This document shows, one piece after another, positions 62,101 through 64,000 of a DNA stretch of 64,000 bases. Made by a program: the position numbers and the translations under genes. Numbering within the stretch: the first letter of the stretch is position 1; each line of letters starts with the position of its first letter. The stretch is from Pycnopodia helianthoides (taxonomy: Eukaryota; Echinodermata; Asteroidea; Forcipulatida; Asteriidae), in NCBI GenBank assembly GCA_032158295.1, contig CM063258.1, positions 1,322,001-1,386,000 on the forward strand. The letters run 5' to 3'. Below the pieces are notes generated by a model. It saw nothing but the letters and a program-made list of their open reading frames with translations. It made no database searches and was not told the DNA's origin.

Positions 62101-63105
62101 TGAAAATTCAAGCAATTCAGTCATCACGGAACAAATTAAACAATTTGAAAACATCCTCATCATGATCTTTTCTCAGTTGGTTGCAATGCAAAGATGAAGT
62201 ACATGAATTGTGTACTTGTTGGATCAAAGCTTGATGTTAACTTAAAGAAGATCTAGCTGATTGGGGAACAAAGCCCTGGCTAGTCTTCGTTCAAGACCTT
62301 CTCAAGGTTGAAATGGTTGAAAGTATCCTCTCGCAGGAGAACACAAACAAGTTAGTCTTGCACCTAGACTAATCCCTGGTCAAAAAGTGATATAAAAAAA
62401 AGGAGTCTTACCTTTTTGGCTCCGACCTTGAGTGCTTTCTTACGAATCTCTTCAAAATCATCATCTTGTCCAACATCCGCCTGTAATTATTACACAAGAA
62501 TAAATGGTAATTTGGGGTCAAAGACAAATTGACTAGAGCAGGATTTGAACCAACAACTTCCGGATTAACGTGCCGGCGCTCTACCAAATGAGCTATCTAG
62601 CCCTATGTTGGTGGCCTCCCTATTTTGTCAATATCTTTGTTCGGGGGTGTCAGTCAGAAGCCATTCAAACTGTAACTGCCGTGCAGCCAGGGATCACACC
62701 CAAGTTTACCATACAACCAGGGAAGCGGCAGCTAGGGGATCATCTTAAATGTTGAGTAATTTATAAACCACAAGGGAAACTGAATGGGTAAATTTTAAAT
62801 AATTTTTAAGAAATAAAGTATTAAGAATAAGTGATGTTGAAACAATTATTCATAAACTGCACAGCACTGGTGTCCTTCAGCAAGACATAAACCATGAATT
62901 GCTATAATCTAACTACGGCTTATAAACTAAAACTTTATTTAAAATCGAATGAGATCGTTGCACTTACTGTGAATGCGACAACCTCATAGCCCTGCTCAAT
63001 GAGCCAGAGCAAGATACAAGAAGTGTCCAGACCTCCGCTGTAGGCCAGCACCACTATCTTAGGCTCTCCATCCTTGATCTGCTTCTTGCTTGGTGGTTCA
63101 GCCAT
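17191..63105 (-). CDS. ASS1: Argininosuccinate synthase
   Basis: Thirteen coding exons: 63105-62968, 62480-62412, 26627-26439, 26292-26236, 23015-22839, 22123-22033, 21321-21237, 20396-20332, 19811-19738, 18751-18694, 18090-17934, 17476-17411 and 17251-17191 (stop 17193-17191). Total 1287 bases, 428 residues, slightly longer than the human 412 because of N- and C-terminal extensions. Residues 23-29 are SGGLDTS, the ATP-pyrophosphatase P-loop. Exon 3 has [15 protein letters not shown] and SHGATGK, exon 4 GNDQVRLEL, exon 5 [17 protein letters not shown] and HISYESG, exon 8 [17 protein letters not shown], exon 11 FWYSPECEF. All phases close. Known role: joins citrulline and aspartate using ATP, giving argininosuccinate (arginine and urea synthesis, cytosol). 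An acceptor at 63119-63120 shows an upstream non-coding exon that was not located. Intron 2 is 35.8 kb; all others are 0.15-3.2 kb. Confidence 0.97.
18848..19165 (-). repeat. tRNA-derived SINE, near full length
   Basis: The best uninterrupted copy of the Leu/Ser-like SINE. Plus-strand landmarks in order are GCCTCATAAGTGAACTTAAT, GAAACCTGTAAACAA, GGGGTTAACCCCTGCTCTTC, TTAATGTCCCATCCGAAGGA, TTGCTCAAGGACACAAGTGC and GAGTCCGGTGCTCTTAAC. It is a reference for the empty insertion sites used at 51350 and 57638. Located in ASS1 intron 9. Confidence 0.7.
20030..20175 (-). mobile_element. Penelope-like element terminal fragment
   Basis: It contains GGCCTGATGTTTTGACCCTAG and CAGAGTCTTTC, then CAGGTCCTTTTGGTTGGTAAG and TTTGCAACAGCTAATTCTA. 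The same modules occur at the ends of the Penelope-like element 23458-24395 and at 36315-36435. It is a solo remnant without coding sequence. Confidence 0.55.
20500..20675 (+). repeat. tRNA-derived SINE, partial
   Basis: Plus-strand copy of the Leu/Ser-like family: GTGTCATGGCATAGCGGTCT head, then GGGGTTAACCCC, TTGTTTACAGGTTTCCTCAGG and CACTTATGAGGCATCCTTGG. The B-box part of the head is deleted. Confidence 0.6.
20835..21105 (-). repeat. SINE-like repeat (partner 15488-15745)
   Basis: On the minus strand it has GGTTCGAATCCCGCCGG as B box and TGGGTTTTCCCTGGAATAA downstream. It lies in ASS1 intron 7. Confidence 0.55.
21490..21780 (+). repeat. Interspersed 'TATAAAGCGC' repeat
   Basis: It starts ACATTATTTATAAAGCGCCG, followed by CAAAGCGCTGGAAAGGGAAA and ending near GGAAGTTTATTCCACAGCCG. 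The head resembles the tail of the SINE at 10243. It has a short spurious ORF. It directly precedes a Penelope-like fragment at 21786-21895. Confidence 0.4.
21786..21895 (-). mobile_element. Penelope-like terminal fragment
   Basis: It carries AGTTAGTGGCCTGAAGTTTC, CTAGCAGAGTCTTTCTC and AAAAGCAGTCAAGTGGAAA in the same order and spacing as the left arm of 23458-24395, but diverged. No coding part is retained. Confidence 0.55.
22377..22755. mobile_element. Short TIR element, TTAAAACCCTCAAACGAGGCA ends
   Basis: The left end ACCCTCAAACGAGGCA and right end TGCCTCATTTGAGGGT are inverted repeats about 375 bp apart, with flanking TTAA/TTTAA-like bases. It lies in ASS1 intron 5 and is non-coding. Confidence 0.5.
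23458..24395 (+). mobile_element. 5'-truncated Penelope-like retroelement with inverted terminal arms
   Basis: The element is flanked by a 15-bp target duplication CCTTTAAATGCAGAA (23443-23457 and 24396-24410). Its ends contain inverted arms of 114 bp that read identical (23520-23633 and 24282-24395), each with the GACTC-TGCTA-GGGTC hairpin followed by GAAACGTC. Between them lies a GIY-YIG endonuclease ORF. No reverse transcriptase is present, so the copy is 5' truncated and its left arm is an inverted copy of the 3' end, as known for Penelope-like elements. It split a family-B element, whose remainder continues at 24411. It lies in ASS1 intron 4. Confidence 0.8.
23573..24043 (+). CDS. GIY-YIG endonuclease domain of a Penelope-like element
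   Basis: 156-residue ORF. Residues 24-27 CIVC and a later Cys/His set form a zinc-binding lead-in. Residues 59-65 LIYLISC and 72-76 YIGET are the GIY-YIG core, with conserved Arg at 82-83 and His at 87. Glu134 in [12 protein letters not shown] and the terminal GLN at 148-150 match the catalytic Glu and closing motif of Penelope endonucleases. In complete elements this domain is fused C-terminal to a reverse transcriptase, and nicks target DNA for reverse transcription. Here the ORF starts inside the left inverted arm, and the reverse transcriptase is missing. The frame is intact and its key residues look preserved, so the insertion is probably young. It is unlikely to act alone. Confidence 0.8.
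   Translation: MTRQHTYMHTRGTKAVKWKNTSKCIVCRQHIRESDSFTSHTGGTTHKTRGHVTCTTTNLIYLISCRVCGVQYIGETRTTMKRRFYGHRSTVNTHKLDTPVGHHFNLPNHSIFDMNLQGIEALGNSRETVRLSREKLWIRRIKTIQPHGLNIQEGND
24396..24750 (+). mobile_element. AT-rich TIR element, family B, split by the Penelope-like insertion
   Basis: It begins CCTTTAAATGCAGAATATAC, continues TTTTAGTAATTGTCAAAGAC and ends GGAGTAATTACCAAAGGTAA. The first 15 bases are one copy of the Penelope target duplication. Confidence 0.6.
24751..26235. other. ASS1 intron 4, remainder
   Basis: AT-rich. A partial end of the AACACAGCAAAGTAGAT repeat occurs near 25040-25080, and the 'ACCAGAACTTG...AAGACCAGAATC' module near 26050-26100. No gene was recognised. Confidence 0.5.
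27535..27925 (+). mobile_element. AT-rich TIR element, family B
   Basis: It runs from AAGAGATACTTTTGGTAATTG to GTATTTACCAAAAGTACACC, with CACTTGGTGTATCCCAACAT and AACCTGTGAAAATTTGGGCT inside. A short inverted duplicate of its first 25 bp lies just before it (27525-27555), forming a small hairpin. Confidence 0.6.
27926..29716. other. Intronic stretch, no gene
   Basis: Contains ACAGTACAC-rich sequence (28150-28350) loosely like family-C interiors and homopolymer-C/A runs near 28950. No reliable feature was identified. Confidence 0.45.
29717..29910 (+). mobile_element. Family C left-end units (two)
   Basis: TTAA then ACCCTCCTACTGTCTAACC, followed by CCAGCCTGCAATGATATCATG and a second CTAGCCTGCAATATGATATCATG. 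A matching right end was not found; a family-C-like interior piece (ACACAGTTAGTTCTGTGAAC) appears at 30215-30260. Confidence 0.55.
30290..30475. repeat. CAGGCCTG-type short repeat
   Basis: It starts GCAGGCCTGTATGC and ends ATCAGGCCTGTTAA, with GGCACCAAGGCA repeats inside. Same family as 63470-63641 and 54098-54235. The following 30476-31480 shows no gene; only homopolymer runs near 30890 stand out. Confidence 0.45.
31487..31600 (+). mobile_element. Family C left-end unit
   Basis: CCCTCCTACTGTCTGACC followed by CAATATGATATCATGTAAT. A single unit with no right end nearby. It is the first of three such left ends placed just 5' of the broken PGBD-like gene. Confidence 0.55.
31834..32000 (+). mobile_element. 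Family C left-end units, tandem, abutting the PGBD-like gene
   Basis: One full 116-bp unit (31834-31949) and the start of another (CCCTCCCACTGTCTGACC at 31950). The PGBD-like exon begins 60-110 bp further on. These could be the left end of the element that brought the transposase, or independent insertions. Confidence 0.55.
32060..34218 (+). pseudogene. PGBD-like (piggyBac transposase-derived) gene, frame-disrupted copy
   Basis: Homologous throughout to the intact copy at 47251-49423. The exon starts after a polypyrimidine tract and AG (32058-32059). Order: an acidic N-terminal region (32140-32440), [27 protein letters not shown], the core with [10 protein letters not shown] (first catalytic Asp), [38 protein letters not shown] (Lys at the second Asp position), [19 protein letters not shown] (third Asp), and a C-terminal Cys/His zinc motif ending [10 protein letters not shown]. 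The frame shifts near 32430, 32495, 32775, 33003, 33490, 33660 and 33715. These look like single-base gains or losses, at least one in an A run. No in-frame stop or large deletion was seen. In one ungapped stretch, 49 of 71 residues match the intact copy by hand count. Either a young pseudogene or a real gene with assembly indels. No ATG exists in the exon's start region, so an upstream exon would be needed. Confidence 0.85.
34361..34744 (+). mobile_element. TTAA-flanked MITE, family A, copy 1
   Basis: TTAA (34357-34360) then AGGAACATTACAGAATT; right end AATTCTGTAATGTTCCT then TTAA. 384 bp, non-coding, with AAACGCTCACTGAGCGA inside. It lies about 140 bp after the broken PGBD-like gene. Confidence 0.8.
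34749..35300. other. AT-rich spacer
   Basis: Homopolymer-rich AT sequence; nothing recognised. Confidence 0.4.
35301..35524 (+). mobile_element. Family C MITE, complete copy
   Basis: The left TIR is degenerate (CTTCTACTTGCTGTGTGACC) and the right end is perfect (GACAGTAGGAGGG then TTAA at 35525-35528). It is the reverse complement of 8414-8636 over its length. It contains CACAGTTAGTTCTGTGCACA. Confidence 0.7.
36315..36435 (+). mobile_element. Penelope-like terminal fragment
   Basis: AGCCTTCGAAAAAGACTCTG, CTAGGGTCCAAACATCAGGCC and TAGGTCCTTTTGGTCGGTAAG follow in the order seen at the end of 23458-24395. The GAAAC core is mutated to CAAAC. Confidence 0.55.
36584..36968 (+). mobile_element. 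TTAA-flanked MITE, family A, copy 2
   Basis: Flanked by TTAA at 36580-36583 and 36969-36972. The left TIR is AGGAACATTACAGAATTGG and the right TIR CCAATTCTGTAATGTTCTT. 385 bp, highly similar to copy 1. Confidence 0.8.
37226..37420. repeat. 'AATTTCATA...TAAGCA' fold-back family, diverged
   Basis: GGGCCTAATTTCATAAAACA at the left and TTTATGAAATTTGGCCCAG at the right form the inverted ends, with TGCTTAGCACAG and TGCTAAGCAG inside. Same family as 45879-46128 and 59600-59760. Confidence 0.5.
38477..38792. mobile_element. Fold-back element (about 316 bp)
   Basis: AATAAGCCATTTGCGAGTTAG at the left pairs with AACTCACAAATACGGCTTATT at the right, and GTGACATAGCAACTG/CAGTTGCTATGTCAC pair inside. A related single arm lies at 38083-38230. 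Confidence 0.65.
39170..39500. repeat. Inverted pair of tRNA-derived SINEs
   Basis: A minus copy (39170-39300; GGTGGGATTCGAACCCATGA) faces a plus copy (39355-39500; GTGAGTTCGAATCCCACC). They are separated by a short spacer that itself contains an inverted GAGGCAGTTC/GAACTGCCTC pair. The pair could fold into a long hairpin. Confidence 0.6.
39692..40115. repeat. Tandem repeat, 182-bp unit, about 2.3 copies
   Basis: Units start at 39692, 39874 and 40056 with CACATATATTTTTGTGTGTG and contain CAGGTTCCATGGCTAGCAT. The first two are nearly identical; the third stops after about 60 bp. Non-coding. Confidence 0.85.
40933..41318 (+). mobile_element. TTAA-flanked MITE, family A, copy 3
   Basis: TTAA at 40929-40932 and 41319-41322; 386 bp. 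Its right-hand TTAA is also the left-hand TTAA of the next element (41323-42852), so one inserted exactly at the other's target site. Confidence 0.8.
41323..42852. mobile_element. TTAA-flanked 1.5-kb element carrying tandem repeats (family D)
   Basis: The left end CACTGCGCTGCACTCTCGCA matches the inverse of the right end GTGCAGCGGAGGG, with TTAA on both sides (41319-41322, 42853-42856). The subterminal CTCGCACAGTCATC occurs inverted near 42795-42812. The termini resemble piggyBac-group ends. No transposase is present. Most of the interior is a 218-bp tandem array. Confidence 0.65.
41795..42850. repeat. Tandem repeat, about 218-bp unit, five units
   Basis: CAACTGAGTGTGCTTACC starts units at 41795, 42012, 42231 and 42451, and a diverged fifth follows near 42670. 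Each unit has GAACGTTTCTGAGTCTAATG, CATGTTAGAAGAGTTTGTGA and the palindromic ACCGTACGGT with GACCGTGCGATACTGTAACG. Short ORFs here are repeat artefacts. Confidence 0.85.
42976..43351 (-). mobile_element. TTAA-flanked MITE, family A, copy 4
   Basis: Left TTAA at 42972-42975; the right site has decayed to TCAA. About 65 bp of flank (GCCTCCTTGTTATGGTAATG ... GCAAACAGTTAA) is present on both sides, at 42912-42975 and 43358-43422. Confidence 0.75.
43495..43685 (+). repeat. Interspersed repeat, copy 2 (partner 3195-3395)
   Basis: GGGGCATTCTAGACCCAAAT and GCCAAAGCACACTGGATTG match the partner in TRUB2 intron 2. Confidence 0.5.
43710..43825. repeat. ATT/TTA microsatellite
   Basis: Runs of TTATTATTATTATTA interrupted by short unique pieces; any ORF here is low complexity. 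Confidence 0.85.
44070..44157. repeat. Short tandem duplication
   Basis: GAGCACTCTACAGGTGGTAC and AATGATACAC occur twice in a row, about 44 bp apart. Confidence 0.75.
44234..44909. mobile_element. Long-TIR element (about 676 bp)
   Basis: Terminal inverted repeats of roughly 105-110 bp: GGGTCATTCCGTGTCAAA pairs with the inverse of TTTGACACGGAATGACCC, and TTGGCTGAAATTCATTTCTA with its inverse at about 44840-44860. The unique centre has no ORF of note. Confidence 0.7.
45050..45230 (+). repeat. tRNA-derived SINE
   Basis: GCTAGTGGTAAGACATCTGC (A-box region) and GTGGGTTCGAATTCCACCC (B box), then ATATGCCTGTGAATTTTTTT and the AGTACACAGTGCTTAA tail. Confidence 0.6.
45879..46128. mobile_element. Near-perfect fold-back element (250 bp)
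   Basis: ATCAGGGCCCAATTTCATAG at the left and CTATGAAATTGGGCCCTGAT at the right; arms are close to 100 bp each with only scattered mismatches (for example CTTCCTTGAT/ATCAAGGAAG). The loop is about 50 bp. Diverged relatives: 7560-7690, 37226-37420, 38288-38445 and 59600-59760. Confidence 0.75.
46237..46393 (+). repeat. Short interspersed element, copy 2 (partner 8003-8172)
   Basis: CCCCTTGCATAAGTGCAGCG at the start and CTACGTCTGCAAGAGGTCAA at the end, with CCAAAATGGTGGAAATAGC inside. Confidence 0.55.
46555..46700 (+). repeat. tRNA-derived SINE
   Basis: CAAGCTCGGTGGTGCAGTGC head, GGTTGGAATCCCAACC B-box region and a TTTTTTTCACAGGACCCTGA tail, as in 39355-39500. Confidence 0.55.
46853..47105. 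repeat. Hairpin-bearing 250-bp repeat, copy 1 (partner 63206-63465)
   Basis: It starts GGCAGTGCAGTTAGTTACGA and ends ACACAGCAAAGTAGAT plus a short tail. It contains a 7-bp hairpin CAGTTCT-TTTC-AGAACTG and a second GTTCT..AGAAC hairpin, and CTCCGCAGTAGTAGA. An end fragment lies near 25040. It could be a solo LTR or a SINE; no class is assigned. It lies about 150 bp 5' of the intact PGBD-like exon. Confidence 0.6.
47251..49423 (+). CDS. PGBD-like (piggyBac transposase-derived) protein, intact exon
   Basis: A single open exon of 724 codons after a 3' splice site (TTTTTCATTGACAG, AG at 47249-47250) to TGA at 49421-49423. It has no ATG at its start, so the coding start is in an unlocated upstream exon. 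Order: acidic, Ser/Asp/Glu-rich N-terminus (47380-47660); [49 protein letters not shown]-strand-transfer core with [10 protein letters not shown] (Asp 48299-48301), [40 protein letters not shown] (Lys 48521-48523 where piggyBac has Asp), [19 protein letters not shown] (Asp 48743-48745); C-terminal zinc motif C-x2-C ... C-x2-C-x3-LC-x3-CFLIFH (49223-49342). Family: DDE transposase, piggyBac superfamily. Lacking one catalytic Asp, it may be a host-adopted DNA-binding protein. GC-rich third positions contrast with the AT-rich surroundings. It lies antisense within ASS1 intron 2. Confidence 0.85.
49510..49845 (+). repeat. Repeat in the 3' flank of the PGBD-like gene (partner 4790-5145)
   Basis: Starts about 90 bp after the stop codon: CACTAATGGGCCAACAGATA, GGCATGGGAGAGTGAGAC, CTGTGACCTTTAGAAATTAC. 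Matches TRUB2 intron 1 in the same orientation. Confidence 0.6.
50042..50385 (-). mobile_element. TTAA-flanked MITE, family A, copy 5 (internally shortened)
   Basis: TTAA at 50038-50041 and 50386-50389. The outer TIRs AGGCACATTACAGAATTGG / CCAATTCTGTAATGTTCCT are kept; about 40 bp are lost near the ends. 344 bp. Confidence 0.75.
50390..51239. other. Intronic stretch, no gene
   Basis: AT-rich; nothing recognised. Confidence 0.45.
51936..52520 (+). pseudogene. Tc1-like transposase, N-terminal part only
   Basis: 195 codons from ATG. The first helix-turn-helix is [20 protein letters not shown]; the second HTH region is [20 protein letters not shown] followed by [17 protein letters not shown], then [17 protein letters not shown], where the catalytic domain normally begins. 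After that the sequence no longer matches a DDE core. A following ORF to 52713 adds nothing recognisable. The DNA-binding half is open and catalytic residues are absent, so the element cannot move itself. Confidence 0.8.
53100..53438. repeat. Right inner arm of the Tc1-type element with C-rich subrepeats
   Basis: Repeated motif TCATAGTCAGCCCCCCCCCC followed by ACAAAAACATCCTC occurs twice (53155-53200, 53262-53312), then TCACTGTCTTTGGACATTCA. Inverse relatives are in the left arm. Confidence 0.6.
54345..54895. repeat. Nested inverted repeats and a 110-bp direct duplication
   Basis: AGGCCAGCAAATTATTTTTT (54352) pairs with AAAAAATAATTTGCTGGCCT (54525). GAGGTTTCTCAGGATTTTT/CTGACGTCAGGATTTTCTCA (54418-54460) is inverted at 54830-54880. 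AACTACAGGTTTGGACACAA is directly repeated at 54632 and 54740. No coding function is apparent. Confidence 0.6.
54896..55739. other. Intronic stretch, no gene
   Basis: AT-rich; nothing recognised beyond short inverted fragments. Confidence 0.4.
55740..56103 (+). mobile_element. AT-rich TIR element, family B
   Basis: AGCAGGGTATACTTTTGGTAA to TACAAAAGTATCCACTGCCTTT, with the CACTTGGTGTATCCCAACAT block. A partial second copy of the interior lies at 56415-56515. Confidence 0.65.
56550..57010. repeat. 'ASSOCIATED' AT-rich repeat with CCAGTGATTTTAGGG-type ends
   Basis: GAGGCCAGTGATTTTAGGGT and GGCCAGTAAACTCAAGACC at the left, and TTCCGGTCCAGTAAGAATTC / GAGCTACATGTACAAGCCCTG at the right, match modules at 3840-4210 and 45440-45725. 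A T-rich TGATTCTGGTCTTTTCTTNTT block is tandemly repeated at 56775-56900. Confidence 0.5.
57638..58024 (+). mobile_element. TTAA-flanked MITE, family A, copy 6, inside a SINE
   Basis: SINE sequence ...AGCTTAA continues after the element as TTAATGTCCCATCCGAAGG. Uninterrupted SINE copies read CTGCTTAATGTCCCATCC (19027-19044), so the insertion duplicated exactly TTAA. 387 bp. Confidence 0.85.
58076..58275 (+). mobile_element. 5'-truncated LINE 3' end
   Basis: Frame 58127-58228 reads [17 protein letters not shown] then [14 protein letters not shown] and a stop, the typical C-terminal tail of non-LTR retrotransposon reverse-transcriptase proteins. The flanks repeat TTGCTC, a likely short target duplication. 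It lies inside the SINE at 57465-58390. Confidence 0.6.
58430..58615 (+). repeat. Interspersed repeat, copy 2 (partner 2740-2925, inverted)
   Basis: ATTCTGTTGGAATGAGGACT, CCACCATAATCAGAGACCAA and GTTTAGATGCTGAGTGACT match the reverse complement of the partner. Confidence 0.55.
58616..59947. other. Intronic stretch, no gene
   Basis: 'AATCAGGGAGA' is repeated three times at 58753-58845. A diverged member of the CATAGACCTGCTTAAGCA fold-back family lies at 59600-59760. No gene. Confidence 0.45.
59948..60331 (+). mobile_element. AT-rich TIR element, family B
   Basis: TAAAGGCAAAGTATATCTTTTG to GGAGTAGTTACTGAAGGTATTA. Most similar to 10835-11190 (shared GGTGGTAGCATTTTT and GTGCTTCTTACCAAGTG). Confidence 0.65.
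60661..61026 (-). mobile_element. AT-rich TIR element, family B
   Basis: AAGGCAGGGTGTACTTTTGG at the left and AAAAGAATACCCTGCCTTT at the right, TIRs of about 25 bp. Interior reversed relative to 27535-27925. Confidence 0.7.
61027..62400. other. Intronic stretch, no gene
   Basis: ATTCCAGC...TCCTATCATTAGGA occurs in inverted orientation at about 61250 and 61750-61780 (TGTATTCCAGCCGC / CAGCTGGAATACAAA), so 61245-61785 may be a fold-back or recombined element. Low-complexity runs at 61115-61145 and 61205-61225. Confidence 0.45.
62535..62700 (-). repeat. tRNA-like SINE fragment
   Basis: Reverse complement: GGGCTAGATAGCTCATTTGG and GGAAGTTGTTGGTTCAAATCC. Same family as 785-905. It lies in ASS1 intron 1. 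Confidence 0.55.
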
Positions 63106-63205
63106 TTCTGCTTAGAGCCTACATTAAAATAAAGGACAGTTTACCATTGAGTTAGAAACCCTAACATTGTTGAGCCCTGTCTATCTATAATTTAGTATAA
63201 ACACA

Positions 63206-63465
63206 GGCAGTGCAGTTAATTACGAGAAGTTCCCCCGATCCACATAAGCTAAAGTAGTAGTCCAGGCCGATTTCCTACCTCCCGCCCAGGTACATGTAGT
63301 AGTTAATAAGCAGGACAGTTCTTTTCAGAACTGAGAAGTCTCCCGAATTCCGAAAATCTGCTCCGCAGTAGTAGAATAAAAAGCAAGACAAGTTCTCTAA
63401 AGAACAAATCTACACAGCAAAGTAGATATTTATACACATGGTGTTATACCGCAAACCGAATATAT
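63206..63465. repeat. Hairpin-bearing 250-bp repeat, copy 2 (partner 46853-47105)
   Basis: GGCAGTGCAGTTAATTACGA at the start, CAGTTCTTTTCAGAACTG hairpin, CTCCGCAGTAGTAGA, GTTCTCTAAAGAAC hairpin and ACACAGCAAAGTAGAT at the end. Just upstream of ASS1 coding exon 1. Confidence 0.6.
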
Positions 63466-63469
63466 AACA

Positions 63470-63641
63470 CAGGCCTTGATGTACACAGAGGCCAAGGAGG
63501 CCATGGCCTCTGTTGCCCTGCTCTTGGCCTTGGTGCCCCTTCAAAGTTTCCCATAGACTTAAGATTTTCAAATGGAAGTGCCCTTTGCAAAATGAAAATG
63601 GCCTTGCCCTCTCAAAGATGAAGATCCAGGCCTGTAAACAA
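63470..63641. repeat. CAGGCCTG-type short TIR repeat
   Basis: ACAGGCCTTGATGTACACAG at the left, ATCCAGGCCTGTAA at the right, with GGCCTTGGTGCCCCTTCAAA inside. Best-defined copy of its family. Confidence 0.55.
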
Positions 63642-63704
63642 TCCACTTTATAGTTGAACTTCATGAGACCTGTATCGGTGTTCTTCACCATTATTTGGAC
63701 CATT

Positions 63705-64000
63705 TGGTCATCGTGGTCCAGTGGTTAGACTGCCGGCCTTGCCAACACAAGGTTGTGGGTTCGAATCCTACCAAGCTTACTGCTGATTTCACAATGACTA
63801 GAATAAGTAGGCCCCCCCCCCCTATATTGTCATCTAGTTACTAAATCACAATTTCTTGATTTCTGCAACTCATAATCACAGATGTTAAACCAATGTTTGT
63901 ATGAGAGAGATTGGCTGTTGCCAGCTTGGTGTTTATATCCCCTTGTGGGAGTTTGCCGAGTTTCCTTGACGGGAAGATCATCTTAATAAAGAAACAAAAC
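63705..64000 (+). repeat. tRNA-derived SINE, apparently full length
   Basis: Head CATCGTGGTCCAGTGGTTAG (A box) and GTTGTGGGTTCGAATCCTAC (B box). The body ends GGGAGTTTGCCGAGTTTCC then TTGACGGGAAGATCATCTTA and an AATAAA-like A-rich tail at the window edge. A different family from the Leu/Ser-like SINEs. Confidence 0.65.

Larger units (their letters stand above)
26628..62411 (-). other. ASS1 intron 2 (35.8 kb), host of two antisense PGBD-like genes
   Basis: It is bounded by donor (AAAAAG/GTAAGA, exon 2 end at 62412) and acceptor (TTATTGCAG, exon 3 start at 26627). Codon continuity is AKK/YVV, matching AKK/VFI of other animals, so no coding exon is missing between. It contains the PGBD-like pair and most of the window's repeats. 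Confidence 0.85.

Overview
The window is animal nuclear DNA. It has multi-exon genes with GT-AG introns, many tRNA-derived SINEs and short terminal-inverted-repeat (TIR) elements, and no operons or prokaryotic signals. The AT-rich background, TTAGGG-type telomere-like DNA and the character of the short repeats suggest a marine invertebrate deuterostome, most likely an echinoderm such as a sea star. That placement is inference from memory of similar repeats and was not checked against a database.

Three conserved host genes lie head-to-tail on the minus strand. TRUB2-like mitochondrial pseudouridine synthase (coding 5648 down to 1) has six coding exons in view and its 3' end lies off the left edge. 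V-ATPase subunit G (13529 down to 9967) has three coding exons and encodes 116 aa. Argininosuccinate synthase (63105 down to 17191) has thirteen coding exons and encodes 428 aa, and covers about 72% of the window. All exon junctions were placed by hand from splice signals, reading phase and protein similarity, and all phases close.

The 35.8-kb intron 2 of argininosuccinate synthase (26628-62411) is the most interesting part. On the opposite strand it holds two piggyBac-transposase-derived (PGBD-like) paralogs in the same orientation. The upstream copy (32060-34218) is broken by at least six reading-frame shifts but has no obvious in-frame stop. The downstream copy (47251-49423) is one open exon of 724 codons. 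Both copies start at a 3' splice site in the same codon phase. Both keep the first and third catalytic Asp regions, and both carry Lys where piggyBac has the second catalytic Asp. This looks like an intron-bearing, possibly domesticated gene pair rather than a fresh transposon.

The rest is a dense layer of mobile DNA. It includes a six-copy TTAA-flanked family of about 385 bp, a second TTAA family with piggyBac-like CCCT ends, and a 1.5-kb TTAA-flanked element built around a 218-bp tandem repeat. It also includes a 5'-truncated Penelope-like element with an intact GIY-YIG domain and a 15-bp target duplication, and a Tc1/mariner remnant bracketed by identical 204-bp direct repeats inside a SINE. 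Several SINE families, long fold-back elements and an interstitial telomere-like tract complete the picture. Several insertions are nested, which gives their relative ages and exact target sites.
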